This document shows positions 50,981 to 60,924 of a stretch of 64,000 nucleotides of DNA, one piece after another. Made by a program: the position numbers and the translations under genes. The notes under the pieces are model-generated. The model did not search any database. It worked only from the letters and a program-made list of their open reading frames with translations, and had not been told where the DNA came from. How positions within the stretch are numbered: the stretch's first letter is position 1; each line of letters begins with the position of its first letter. This stretch comes from JALORV01 sp963707445 (GTDB taxonomy: Bacteria; Pseudomonadota; Gammaproteobacteria; Burkholderiales; Burkholderiaceae_F), in the NCBI GenBank assembly GCA_963707445.1, contig CAVPPW010000007.1, forward strand, positions 124,001-188,000, in the 5' to 3' direction.

Positions 50981-52062
50981 GTGGCCATCCGCACTTCGCT
51001 TGAGGCCCGGGTCACGGCCGCATGGCAGCGACGCGGCGCGCTGGCATGGCTGCTGCTTCCTCTTGCACTGCTCCATCGCGCGGTGCTCGCGTTGCGCCAC
51101 GCGGCCTACGACGCGGGCCTGCGGCGCGCCTCGCACGCCGGCGTGCCGGTGGTCGTCGTCGGCAACCTCTACGTCGGCGGCACCGGCAAGACTCCATTGA
51201 CGATCGAGCTCGTGCGCTCGCTGCAGCAGCGCGGCTGGCATCCCGGCGTGGTCTCGCGCGGCTACGGCGCACGCATCGGACCGGCGCCGCGTCTGGTCGG
51301 CCCGGACGCGTCCGCCGACATGGTCGGCGATGAGCCGCTGCTGATCGCCCGCGCAACGCAGGCACCGGTCAGCGTCGGCGCCGATCGCGTCGCTGCGGCT
51401 GCGGTCTTGCGCGCAGCCGCGCCGGAATGCAACGTGATCGTCGCGGATGACGGGCTGCAGCATCAACGGCTCGCGCGCGACTTCGAGATCGCCGTCGTCG
51501 ACGAACGCGGGCTCGGCAATGGCTGGATACTGCCCGCGGGACCACTGCGCGAGCCGGCGCGCCGACTCGCGACGCTCGATGCCGTCGTCGCTCACAACAT
51601 CGACTGTGCCGCGCTGCCCGCCGCCACCGCGCCGTGCTACCGGATGCGCACAGCGCTCACCGGCAACGCTTACGCGCTCGCCGATCGCCGGCGATACGGT
51701 CGGACTCGACGCAGCTGCGCGAACGGCAGCGCACGACGTCGATCCGGATCGCCGCCGCGGCCGGGATCGGTGTGCCGCAACGCTTCTTCGACATGCTGAC
51801 GGGCGCCGGGCTGAAGATCGAAACACTGGCGCTGCCGGATCACCACGACTACACCGACGACGCCTTCGCGAGTTTGGAAGCGGATATCGTGCTGATCACT
51901 GAAAAGGACGCCGTAAAATGCGAGCGCATCGCGACGTTGCGCCATGACCCACGCTTCTGGGTCGTCCCGCTGCAGGCCCATATCGACACCGCTTTGGTGG
52001 ACCGCGTTGCAGCGAAGCTGGACCGGATGAAGAAGAGACCGCATGGACCAACGCCTGTTTGA
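50981..52062 (+). CDS. lpxK: Tetraacyldisaccharide 4'-kinase, frameshifted
   Basis: Phosphorylates the lipid A precursor. N-terminal membrane helix, Walker A in VVVGNLYVGGTGKTPLTIEL, VVSRGYGARIGPAPRLVGPD, VIVADDGLQHQRLARDFEIA and, in another frame, LITEKDAVKCERI. GTG start 50981. 1082 bases; shifts near 51685-51715. Essential in most Gram-negatives, so the break is an error. Overlaps ycaR by 20 bases. Confidence 0.96.
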
Positions 52063-52225
52063 CATCCTCGTCTGCCCGATCTGCAAAGGCTCGCTCGAAT
52101 TCCGCAGGGAACCGGGGGAACTGGTCTGCCGGGCCGATGCGCTGGCGTTCCCGGTCCGCGACGGCATTCCCGTCATGCTCGAATCGGAGGCACGCAAGGT
52201 CGAGCCGGCCGAGCTCGGACGCTGA
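52043..52225 (+). CDS. ycaR: Trm112/YcaR family small protein
   Basis: 60 residues. Zinc-ribbon-like MDQRLFDILVCPICKGSLEF and CRADALAFPVRDGIPVMLES; the second Cys pair is reduced to a single Cys, as is common in bacterial members. Always found between lpxK and kdsB; role unclear, possibly a partner protein. Confidence 0.93.
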   Translation: MDQRLFDILVCPICKGSLEFRREPGELVCRADALAFPVRDGIPVMLESEARKVEPAELGR

Positions 52226-52246
52226 GCGCTCGCCGGTACCAGACGC

Positions 52247-53011
52247 GTGAGCTTTTCCGTCATCATCCCGGCGCGGCTGGCGTCGACCCGGCTGCCCCGC
52301 AAGCCGCTTGCCGACATTGGCGGCGCGCCGATGGTCGTGCGGGTCGCGCAGCGCGCCGAGGCGAGCGGTGCGCACCAGGTGGCGGTCGCCGCGGACAGCG
52401 AGGAGATCGCCGCGGCGTGTGCACAGCACGGCGTCGCCTGCGTGCTGACTTCGCCCGATCACCCGACGGGCACGGATCGGATCGCTGAAGCCGCCGCGCG
52501 GCTCGGGATCGCCGCCGAGTCGATCGTCGTGAATGTCCAGGGCGACGAGCCGCTGATTCCACCCGAGGTCATCGCGCAAGTCGCTGCGTGTCTGGAAGCG
52601 CACCCGGACTGCGATGTTGCGACCGCCGCCTGCCCGATCGTGGAGGCGACCGAGTTTTTCGATCCGAACGTCGTCAAGGTCGTGGTCGACCGGCAGGGGC
52701 GCGCGCTTTACTTCTCGCGCGCGCCGATCCCATGGGCCCGCGACGCCTTTGCCAGCGGCCGTGCGCAGCTGCCAGAGCATCTGGCGGCGCGCCGACACAT
52801 CGGCATCTACGCGTTCCGCCGGAGTTTCCTCGCAAGGTTTCCGCAACTGCCGCGCGACCCGCTCGAGCAGCTTGAAAGCCTCGAACAGCTGCGAGCGCTG
52901 GCCCACGGTCACCGCATCGCGGTCGTCGACCGCGACGGTCCGCTGCCACCTGGTGTCGACACGCCGGCGGACCTGCAGATCGCGCGCGCAGCCTGGACGC
53001 CGCCGCGATAG
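52247..53011 (+). CDS. kdsB: 3-deoxy-manno-octulosonate cytidylyltransferase
   Basis: Intact, 254 residues. Activates Kdo as CMP-Kdo for LPS core. VIIPARLASTRLPRKPLADI, VLTSPDHPTGTDRIAEAAAR, VVNVQGDEPLIPPEVIAQVA and GIYAFRRSFLARFPQLPRDP. GTG start at 52247. Confidence 0.97.
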   Translation: MSFSVIIPARLASTRLPRKPLADIGGAPMVVRVAQRAEASGAHQVAVAADSEEIAAACAQHGVACVLTSPDHPTGTDRIAEAAARLGIAAESIVVNVQGDEPLIPPEVIAQVAACLEAHPDCDVATAACPIVEATEFFDPNVVKVVVDRQGRALYFSRAPIPWARDAFASGRAQLPEHLAARRHIGIYAFRRSFLARFPQLPRDPLEQLESLEQLRALAHGHRIAVVDRDGPLPPGVDTPADLQIARAAWTPPR

Positions 53012-53097
53012 CTCGTCCCATCGGGCCCCAGTCGCCCAATGCCCGCGCCTATGCCCGCGCCGGCGACAGAATCCCTCTGGCCCGCCGCACGACCGGG

Positions 53098-53160
53098 TAG
53101 AATTCCGCCGCTTTGGCCGCCGGCAAACGGACCGGTACGCCCACACAACAACGACGTTGT
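53098..53160 (+). promoter_or_regulatory. Possible adk promoter and leader palindrome
   Basis: -10-like TAGAAT at 53098-53103 without a good -35, in the 179-bp kdsB-adk gap. A 13-bp palindrome ACAACGACGTTGT at 53148-53160 lies in the presumed leader. Confidence 0.35.
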
Positions 53161-53190
53161 GCAACAACAGAACGTCGAGCGAGGACGGGG

Positions 53191-53847
53191 ATGCGACTGA
53201 TACTGCTCGGACCACCGGGTGCCGGCAAAGGCACGCAGGCCGCGTTCATCAAAGAGCGCTTCGGCATCCCGCAGATTTCGACCGGCGACATGCTGCGCGC
53301 CGCGGTCAAGGCCGGAACGCCCCTCGGTGTCGCCGCCAAGAAGGTGATGGACGCCGGCGGCCTCGTCTCGGACGAGATCATCATCGGCCTGGTCAGGGAC
53401 CGCCTGCGCGAGCCCGATACGGTCAACGGTTATCTGTTCGACGGCTTCCCGCGCACGATCCCGCAGGCCGACGCACTGAAGCAGGCCGGCGTGGACATCG
53501 ACTACGTGCTCGAGATCGACGTGCCCGATGCCGACATCATCGACCGGATGAGCGGGCGTCGCGTGCACGCGGCCAGCGGCAGAACCTATCACGTGCGTTT
53601 CAACCCGCCCCGCGCCGAGGGCCGCGACGACGTCACCGGCGAGCCGCTGATCCAGCGCGACGACGACAAGGAAGAGACCGTGCGCAAACGGCTCGACGTC
53701 TATCACGCACAGACGCGGGCACTCGTCGATTACTACTCGCGCGGGGCGGCGTCCGGTGAGCCCGGCGCGCCCAAGTACCGCAAGATTTCCGGCGTCGGAT
53801 CAGTGGATGACATCCGCAAGCGCGCGCTCACCGCGCTCGCGTCCTAG
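53191..53847 (+). CDS. adk: Adenylate kinase
   Basis: Intact, 218 residues. P-loop LLGPPGAGKGTQAAFIKERF, AMP site ISTGDMLRAAVKAGTPLG, FDGFPRTIPQADALKQAG, and the long LID form without zinc cysteines (RRVHAASGRTYHVRFNPPRA). Converts ATP and AMP to two ADP. Confidence 0.98.
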   Translation: MRLILLGPPGAGKGTQAAFIKERFGIPQISTGDMLRAAVKAGTPLGVAAKKVMDAGGLVSDEIIIGLVRDRLREPDTVNGYLFDGFPRTIPQADALKQAGVDIDYVLEIDVPDADIIDRMSGRRVHAASGRTYHVRFNPPRAEGRDDVTGEPLIQRDDDKEETVRKRLDVYHAQTRALVDYYSRGAASGEPGAPKYRKISGVGSVDDIRKRALTALAS

Positions 53848-53887
53848 CCTTCGTCTTTGCTTCAGCAGTTTCAATAAGGAGAACTTC

Positions 53888-56333
53888 ATGTCTGCATTGG
53901 GGCTCGCCCTGCTCTGCGGCGTTGCGGCCGTGGGCTTCGGCGTGTGGTCGATTACCTGGATCCTGAAGCAGCCCGCGGGCAATGCGCGGATGCAGGAAAT
54001 CGCCGCGGCGATACAGACCGGCGCGCAGGCGTATCTGAACCGCCAGTACCGCACGATTTCGATCGTCGGCGTTGTGCTCGCGATCATCATTGCGGTTGTC
54101 CCGCAGTTGGGCCTGTGGACCGCGATCGGCTTCGTGCTCGGCGCCGTGTTGTCGGGCCTGGCCGGCTACGTCGGCATGAACGTGTCAGTGCGCTCGAACG
54201 TCCGCACCGCGCAGGCTGCGACGCAGGGCCTCAATGCTGCGCTCAACATCGCCTTCCGCGGCGGTGCAATCACCGGCCTGCTCGTGGTCGGGCTGGGCCT
54301 GCTCGGCGTGGCAGGCTTCTACTGGCTGCTGAAGGCGACGCATGCTGCGGTCCCGACGCGCGAACTGCTGCATCCGATGATCGGCTTCGCGTTCGGCGCG
54401 TCGCTGATCTCGATCTTCGCGCGACTCGGCGGCGGCATCTTCACCAAGGGTGCCGACGTCGGTGCCGACCTCGTCGGCAAGGTCGAGGCGGGCATCCCCG
54501 AGGACGATCCGCGCAATCCGGCGGTGATCGCCGATAACGTCGGCGACAACGTCGGCGACTGCGCCGGCATGGCGGCGGACCTGTTCGAGACCTTTGCGGT
54601 GACGGTGGTCGCGACGATGCTGGTCGGCGGCCTGGTGTTCAAGGGATCGGACGCCGGCATCGTCTACCCGTTGGCGATCTCCGGCGTATCGATCCTCTCT
54701 TCGATCGTCGGCTGCCTCTTCGTGAAGGCGCGCGACGGCGGCAAGATCATGAATGCGCTGTACCGTGGCCTGATCGTCGCCGGACGTCATTTCGCTGGTC
54801 CTGTTCTGGCCAGTCACGAGTTGGATTCTCGGGCCCGTGGCGGCCGGCGCCGGCGTCACCGTGATGAACCTCTACCTTGCGGCGGTGGTCGGTCTGGTGC
54901 TGACGGCTGCACTGGTCTACATCACCGAGTACTACACCGGCACGCAGTTCAGCCCGGTCAAGTACGTGGCGCAGGCCTCCACCACCGGACACGCGACCAA
55001 CATCATTGCCGGCATTGCCGTCTCGCTTAAGGCCTGCGCCTGGCCGGTGCTCGCGATCTGCGCGGCGATCATCGCGTCGTACTGGCTGGCCGGGCTCTAC
55101 GGCATCGCCGTCGCCGCGACCGCAATGCTGTCGATGACCGGCATCATCGTCGCGCTCGACGCCTACGGTCCGATCACTGACAACGCCGGCGGCATCGCCG
55201 AGATGGCGGACATGCCGAAGGAAGTGCGCGCGATCACCGATCCGCTCGACGCGGTCGGCAACACGACCAAGGCGGTCACGAAGGGCTATGCAATCGGTTC
55301 GGCCGGCCTGGCCGCGCTGGTGCTGTTCGCCGATTACACCGGCGGCCTGCAGCAGGCCGGCGTCAATGTCACGTTCGACCTGTCGAACCACATGGTGATC
55401 ATCGGACTCTTCATCGGCGGCCTGATCCCGTTCCTGTTCGGCGCGATGGCGATGGAAGCGGTCGGACGCGCGGCCGGCTCGGTGGTCAACGAAGTGCGCC
55501 GCCAGTTCCGCGAGATCCCCGGGATCATGGAATACAAGGCGAAGCCGGACTACAGCAAGGCGGTCGACATGCTGACCAGCGCGGCGATCAAGGAAATGAT
55601 GATCCCGTCGCTGCTGCCGGTGCTGGTGCCGATCCTGGTTGGCGTCATCCTCGGACCTGCGGCCCTGGGCGGCGTGCTGATGGGCACGATCGTGACCGGC
55701 CTGTTCGTCGCGATTTCGATGACGACCGGCGGCGGCGCATGGGACAACGCCAAGAAGTACATCGAGGAAGGCCACCACGGCGGCAAGGGGTCGGACGCGC
55801 ATAAGGCGGCCGTGACCGGCGACACCGTCGGTGACCCGTACAAGGACACCGCCGGACCGGCGGTCAATCCGCTGATCAAGATCATCAACATCGTGGCGCT
55901 CCTGATCGTCCCGATCATCGCGACGATCCACGGCGGCAAGCCGGCGCCGGTCGCGGCGGCGCCGGCCGCGGGCGTTGCGGTCGCCGTCCCGGTCGCGGTG
56001 CCGGTGGTGGTCGTCGTCGGCGTCCCAATGCGCGTGTATTTCGACAGCGGCTCCGACACGATCTCGGCGGCGGGTAAGCTCATCGTCGATGGCTACGCGC
56101 AGGCGCTCAGAGGCAATCCGCAGGCCGCGATCGAGTTGTCGGGCTTTGCGGATCCGACCGGAGACCAGGCCAAGAACCTCGAACTCGCCAAACAACGCGC
56201 GATGGTGGTTCGCGATGAACTGATCGCTAAAGGTGTTGCCGCAGAACGCGTGACACTGGTCAAACCCACTGACGTGATCGTTGGCCAGGGCAGCGACGTC
56301 AACGCACGCCGCGTCGACATCGTGCTGCGATAG
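53888..56333 (+). CDS. hppA: Membrane-bound proton-translocating pyrophosphatase with a C-terminal OmpA-like domain
   Basis: Pumps protons while hydrolysing pyrophosphate. The pyrophosphatase part (about residues 1-685, about 16 helices) carries DVGADLVGKVEAGIPEDDPR and DNVGDNVGDCAGMAADLFE, plus YGPITDNAGGIAEMADMP. GNTTKAVTKG has Lys and Thr at the positions that mark K+-independent H+ pumps. After the last helix (IINIVALLIVPIIATIHGG) the same frame runs through an Ala/Pro/Val linker into an OmpA-like domain (about 56027-56330): MRVYFDSGSDTISAAGKL, GFADPTGDQAKNLELAKQRA and ARRVDIVLR, keeping the Asp and Arg that bind diaminopimelate in OmpA. One frame shift near 54783 (GCCGGACGTCATT, one extra base; 2446 bases in total) lies far from the junction. 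About 815 residues. Confidence 0.92.
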
Positions 56334-56343
56334 GAGCGCTCCC

Positions 56344-56856
56344 ATGTTCGACGAAGAAGATCGCGAGATCGGCTACGCACTGCTCCTCGTCATAGGGGTC
56401 GCGATCCTCGTGTCGATCTTCTCGATTGGCATGGCGGGGGGATCGGCGATCGGCCAGTTCGGCGGCAAGGCGAAGGCAGCTGCGGCGACCGCGACGCTGC
56501 CGGTGGCGCCGGAGCCCACCGGGTCCGGTAACGCGGCCGCGGCGCCCCTGCCAGTGATGAAAATCTATTTCGAGCTCGGGAAGGCCGATCTGCCGGCCGA
56601 TGTGCGGGCCCAGCTCGCTCCGCTGCTGAGCGCCGCGCGCGAGCAGCACCGCGCCTGGGTCATCTCCGGCTACCACGACGCCAGTGGTGATGCGGCCGCG
56701 AATGCCGAACTGGCCAAGCAGCGTGCGTTCGCCGTGCGAGACCTGATCGTGGCGGCCGGCGCGTCGGCCGCGACGATCGAACTCACCAGGCCGACGGCGA
56801 CGCTCGGCGGCGCCGATCCGCGCGAAGCGCGCCGCGTCGAAGTCAGCCTGCGCTGA
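56344..56856 (+). CDS. Membrane-anchored OmpA-like protein next to the pyrophosphatase
   Basis: Intact, 170 residues. A short acidic N-terminus (MFDEEDREIGY), one membrane helix (YALLLVIGVAILVSIFSIGM), an Ala/Pro linker and an OmpA-like domain: VMKIYFELGKADLPADVRAQ, SGYHDASGDAAANAELAKQR and AFAVRDLIVAAGA, ending ARRVEVSLR. The candidate diaminopimelate-binding Asp and Arg are present. Same domain type as the pyrophosphatase C-terminus, 10 bases downstream, so probably cotranscribed and acting at the same site in the periplasm. Confidence 0.85.
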   Translation: MFDEEDREIGYALLLVIGVAILVSIFSIGMAGGSAIGQFGGKAKAAAATATLPVAPEPTGSGNAAAAPLPVMKIYFELGKADLPADVRAQLAPLLSAAREQHRAWVISGYHDASGDAAANAELAKQRAFAVRDLIVAAGASAATIELTRPTATLGGADPREARRVEVSLR

Positions 56857-56911
56857 AGCACGGGCACGGCAAGAAGCGGGCAGCACGGCTGCACCGCCTG
56901 TCGGAGACGAG

Positions 56912-57425
56912 ATGCTGATCCGTGCGGCGACGACTCACGACATGCCAGCGGTGCAGTCGATCTATGCGCACCATGTGCTGCATGGGCTCGGCACCTTCGA
57001 GACCGAGCCGCCGGACGCGGCCGAAATGCGGGCGCGTTTCGACTCGATCACGGCCTCAGGCTTTCCATATCTGGTCGCTGATGACGCGGCCGGGCGCGTT
57101 GTCGGCTACGCCTACGCAAACCACTTCCGAACGCGCGCGGCCTATCGATACACAGTCGAGGACTCGATTTACGTTGCGCCCGAAGCGATGGGCCGCGGCT
57201 TCGGCAAGCTGCTATTGCAACAGCTGATGCACAAGGTGCATCGGGCTCGGGCTGCGCGAGATGCTCGCGGTCATCGGCGACTCGGCCAACGCGGGTTCGA
57301 TCGGCGTGCACCGCGCCTGCGGCTTCACACACGTCGGCACGATGACCGGTATCGGCCGCAAGTTCGATCGCTGGGTCGACGTCGTCGTCATGCAACGCAC
57401 GCTGGCGCGCGACGGCAGCGGCTGA
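56912..57425 (+). CDS. GNAT acetyltransferase, phosphinothricin/methionine-sulfoximine type, frameshifted
   Basis: N-acetyltransferase with the acetyl-CoA loop in DSIYVAPEAMGRGFGKLLLQ. N-terminal IRAATTHDMPAVQSIYAHHV and TFETEPPDAAEMRARFDSI match the Pat family. After a shift near 57240 another frame supplies the end: EMLAVIGDSANAGSIGVHRA, CGFTHVGTMTGIGRKFDRW. Substrate unproved. 514 bases. Confidence 0.88.
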
Positions 57426-57437
57426 ACGTCGCGCGGC

Positions 57438-59438
57438 TTACAGGTCGCGCACGTGCTCCAGGGCCTGCGCGGCCGACTCATAGATGTGCGGCGCTACTCC
57501 GCGCTTCGTCAGCGCCTTGCCGAGTTTGGCGCGCAGGAATCCCGATGTCGTATAGCGGCTGACTCCAAAATAGTACTGGTCGACCAGTTGGCGAACCATC
57601 GCCGCGTAGTCGTCGGCCACATCCGGCGCCAGGTCGAAATTGTCGTAATTGACGATGACGTAGACCTTGTGGCCGATCTCATCGAGACGCCGCTTCATCT
57701 CGGCGTGCACGGCCGCGACGTCGTCGGCGTTGCGCACCGACAGCCGTTCGAAGTTCAGGAACAGCACATTCTGCTCTTCGTGGTAGGACACGCGTTGTGA
57801 CAGCGGGATCGCGAGCATGCGCTCGCGCAGATTCATCGGCTCGTCGCCGAAGATCGCCGCGTCCATCACTACTGGATCGCGCGGAATCAGCGGCTTGAAA
57901 TCCATGCGCGCCAGGACGTCGCGCTCGATGTCGACGCCGGGCGCGACTTCGGTCAGCTCGAGCCCGCCCTCGCCGAGGCGGAAGACACAGCGCTCCGTGA
58001 TGTACAGCACCGGCTGTCCCCGCCGGTGGGCTTCGCCTCCGGAGAACGTGCGGTGCTCCACCTGCGCCACGAACTTCTTCGGGCCGATGTCGTTCAGCAG
58101 TTCGAGCCGGCCCTCCGCAACCCGTACCTGCAGGTCGCCGGCGCAGAAGGTGCCGACGAACACCACGCGCTTGGCCGCCTGCGAGATGTTGATGAAACCG
58201 CCGGCGCCCGCCAGTCGCGGCCCGAACTTGCTGACGTTGAGGTTGCCCTCGCGATCCGCCTGCGCCAGCCCGAGAAAGGTGAGGTCGAGTCCGCCGCCAT
58301 CGTAGAAGTCGAACTGGTACGGCTGATCGATGATCGCCTGGGTGTTCACTGCTGCGCCGAAGTTCAGCCCTGAGGCGGGGATGCCGCCGATCACGCCCGG
58401 TTCGGCGGTCAGCGTCAGCAGGTCGATCACGTTCTCCTCGGTCGCGACTGCAGCGACGCCCTCCGGCATGCCGATGCCGAGATTGACGACGCCGTTCGCC
58501 TGCAGCTCGAGCGCGGCGCGGCGCGCAATGATCTTGCGCTCGCTCATCGGCATCGGCGCGAGCGAACTCACCGGCACGCGGATTTCTCCGGCAAAGCCCG
58601 CGTTGTACTGCTCGACGAAGGTCTGCATGTGATATTCGGGCTTCTCGGCGACGACGACGCAGTCGACCAGTACGCCGGGGATCTTCACCTGCCGCGGGTT
58701 GAGCGAACCGCGTTCAGCGACGCGCTCGACCTGCACGATCACGATGCCGCCCGAATTGCGCGCCGCCATCGCGATCGCGAGCCCTTCGAGCGTCAGCGCC
58801 TCGCGTTCCATCGTGATATTGCCGTCGGGATCGGCGGTGGTGCCGCGAACGATGCCGACATCGATCGGGAACGACTTGTAGAACAGATATTCCTGGCCGC
58901 CGACCGTCATCAGCTCGACGAAGTCCTCGGTGGTGCACTCGTTGATCTTGCCGCCGCCATGCCGCGGGTCGACGAACGTGCCTAAACCGATGCGCGACAG
59001 GTGACCGGGCTTGCCGGCGGCGATGTCGCGAAACAGATGCGTGATCACGCCCTGCGGCAGGTTGTAGGCCTCGATGCGGTTGGCGACCGCCAATGCCTGC
59101 AGCTTCGGCACCAGCCCCCAGTGGCCGCCGATCACGCGCTTGACCAGCCCGGCATGCCCGAGGTGGTTGAGCCCGCGCTCCTTGCCGTCGCCCTGCCCAG
59201 CCGCATACACCAGCGTCAGCCCTTCCGGCCGGCCGACGCCGTCCGGAGCCTTCTCGCTCGACTCGACGTAGCGCTGTTCGAGCGCAATCGCGATGTTCTC
59301 CGGAAAGCCGATGCCGACGAAGCCCGTCGTCGCCACCGTGTCGCCGTCGCGAATCAGCTGCACCGCTTCGCGCGCGGTGACGATCTTGCCCTTCTCGAAG
59401 CTCTTGAGCCCCTGCAAAAGTTCGCGCCCGCGTCCCAT
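57438..59438 (-). CDS. Acyl-CoA:acetate / 3-ketoacid CoA-transferase family protein
   Basis: Intact, 666 residues, alpha and beta CoA-transferase halves in one chain plus a C-terminal extension. ATTGFVGIGFPENIAIALEQ at the N-terminus; catalytic Glu in LTLTAEPGVIGGIPASGLNF; GIGMPEGVAAVATEENVIDL. The family (YdiF-like) moves CoA between short-chain acids. The start is ATG 59438 (MGRGRELLQGLKSFEKGK); the frame is open upstream but without similarity. Confidence 0.93.
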   Translation of the reverse strand: MGRGRELLQGLKSFEKGKIVTAREAVQLIRDGDTVATTGFVGIGFPENIAIALEQRYVESSEKAPDGVGRPEGLTLVYAAGQGDGKERGLNHLGHAGLVKRVIGGHWGLVPKLQALAVANRIEAYNLPQGVITHLFRDIAAGKPGHLSRIGLGTFVDPRHGGGKINECTTEDFVELMTVGGQEYLFYKSFPIDVGIVRGTTADPDGNITMEREALTLEGLAIAMAARNSGGIVIVQVERVAERGSLNPRQVKIPGVLVDCVVVAEKPEYHMQTFVEQYNAGFAGEIRVPVSSLAPMPMSERKIIARRAALELQANGVVNLGIGMPEGVAAVATEENVIDLLTLTAEPGVIGGIPASGLNFGAAVNTQAIIDQPYQFDFYDGGGLDLTFLGLAQADREGNLNVSKFGPRLAGAGGFINISQAAKRVVFVGTFCAGDLQVRVAEGRLELLNDIGPKKFVAQVEHRTFSGGEAHRRGQPVLYITERCVFRLGEGGLELTEVAPGVDIERDVLARMDFKPLIPRDPVVMDAAIFGDEPMNLRERMLAIPLSQRVSYHEEQNVLFLNFERLSVRNADDVAAVHAEMKRRLDEIGHKVYVIVNYDNFDLAPDVADDYAAMVRQLVDQYYFGVSRYTTSGFLRAKLGKALTKRGVAPHIYESAAQALEHVRDL

Positions 59439-59579
59439 GATTGCCCTTCCCCTAAGTCGCCGTGCCGCCGCGCGGACCGGCTGTGGTCGTCGTCCCGAAA
59501 TGTAGTCATCCGATTGGACACTTGTCATCCGCGCGCGGATGGCTGCAGAGTAAATTTCGTCATCGTCGGCGCTAATCCC

Positions 59580-60035
59580 ATGACGTCCGCACGCCCGAAC
59601 CCTCGCCGCCTGCCATCACCGGCTGCGTTCGCCCTTGCCGTGCTGCTTGCGGTACCCGCAGCCCACGCACAGGGGACGGTCGACCCGATTCCGGCGTCGC
59701 TGCTGCGCCCCTACTTGATACGGGAGTCGGAGCCATCGACCCCACCGGAGCGAACGCCGGCGCGCTTCGAGACCGTCGCGCCGCAGCCGCGCGACCTGAG
59801 CTGGCTCGGCGGCGCAGTCCAGTACGAGGCGCCGCGTGAAGCGGTCAACGGCACCTATACCCGGCCGAAGATCGCCGTTGGTGTGCCGTCGGAATCGCTG
59901 AAGGAGTGGATGAAGTCGGCGGGCTTTAACGCCGAGCGATGCCTGCTGCCGATGGTGCGGGCACGCGCCCGCGTAAGCCCGGAAGGCGACGCCAACGGAA
60001 CGCTCTGGCTGCACGCACGCTGCAGTTTTCAGTAA
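59580..60035 (+). CDS. Secreted protein of unknown function
   Basis: Not recognised. 151 residues with a signal peptide (AAFALAVLLAVPAAHAQG). The mature part has YLIRESEPSTPPERTPARFE, WLGGAVQYEAPREAVNGTYT and SLKEWMKSAGFNAERCLLPM, with two Cys, one in NAERC and one in LHARCSFQ at the C-terminus, possibly a disulfide. ATG at 59580. Alone on its strand between the CoA-transferase (divergent) and the SDR gene. Confidence 0.75.
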   Translation: MTSARPNPRRLPSPAAFALAVLLAVPAAHAQGTVDPIPASLLRPYLIRESEPSTPPERTPARFETVAPQPRDLSWLGGAVQYEAPREAVNGTYTRPKIAVGVPSESLKEWMKSAGFNAERCLLPMVRARARVSPEGDANGTLWLHARCSFQ

Positions 60036-60139
60036 ACGCCCCAGCGCGCGGCGGACCTGCGGACGTCGCCGCTTCGCCTTCCCGCTTCTGCTCCTCTACA
60101 CTCGTTGGCTCGCTCGTGCGCGCGCGGATCGGAGGTCGC

Positions 60140-60904
60140 ATGCAGATCAGAGACAACGCATTCATCGTCACCGGTGGTGCTTCCGGGCTCGGCGGCGCGA
60201 CCTCGCGCATGCTCGCGGCGCAAGGCGCCAAGGTGGTGATCGCCGACGTCCAGGCCGATCGCGGCGAGCCGCTCGCGCGCGAACTCGGCGCAGCGACCCG
60301 CTTCGTCAAGTGCGATGTCTCGAGCGAAGCGGACGGCCGGGCTGCGGTCGACGCCGCGCTGGCCCTCGGGCCGTTGCGTGGACTCATCAACTGCGCCGGC
60401 ATTGCGATCGGTGAGAAAACCGTCGGCAAGGAAGGGCCACATGCCCTTGCCGCATTCGCGCGGGTCATCAACGTCAACCTGATCGGCACCTTCAACATGA
60501 TTCGGCTGGCGGCCGACGCGATGAGCCGGCAGGAGGCGACCGCAGAGCTCGAGCGGGGCGTGTTGGTCAACACCGCGTCGGTGGCGGCGTTCGACGGCCA
60601 GATCGGACAGGTCGCCTATTCAGCGTCCAAGGGCGGCGTCGTCGGGATGACGCTGCCGATCGCACGCGACCTGTCGCGCAGCGGCATTCGCTGCATGACG
60701 ATTGCGCCGGGATTGTTCGCCACGCCGATGCTGCTCGGCATGCCGCAGGAGGTGCAGGATTCACTCGGTCGGCAGGTGCCGTTTCCCTCGCGCCTGGGTC
60801 TGCCCGAGGAGTACGCGGCGCTAGTGCGACACATCATCGAGAACGTGATGCTGAACGGTGAAACGATCCGCCTCGACGGCGCGATCCGGATGCAGCCGAA
60901 GTAG
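60140..60904 (+). CDS. Short-chain dehydrogenase, 3-hydroxyacyl-CoA dehydrogenase type 2-like
   Basis: Intact, 254 residues. NAD-binding FIVTGGASGLGGATSRMLAA, LINCAGIAIGEKTVGKEG, catalytic Ser in VNTASVAAFDGQIGQVAYSA, Tyr and Lys in YSASKGG, and IAPGLFATPMLLGMPQEVQD. Closest in look to HSD17B10-type enzymes that oxidise 3-hydroxyacyl-CoA. ATG at 60140 after GGAGG. Confidence 0.9.
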   Translation: MQIRDNAFIVTGGASGLGGATSRMLAAQGAKVVIADVQADRGEPLARELGAATRFVKCDVSSEADGRAAVDAALALGPLRGLINCAGIAIGEKTVGKEGPHALAAFARVINVNLIGTFNMIRLAADAMSRQEATAELERGVLVNTASVAAFDGQIGQVAYSASKGGVVGMTLPIARDLSRSGIRCMTIAPGLFATPMLLGMPQEVQDSLGRQVPFPSRLGLPEEYAALVRHIIENVMLNGETIRLDGAIRMQPK

Positions 60905-60924
60905 GCGGGTTGGCAGCAGTGCCG

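Noticed and set aside
54747..56345. 532-codon minus-strand open frame opposite hppA
   Set aside because: His/Asp/Arg-rich shadow of the pyrophosphatase gene with no family features.
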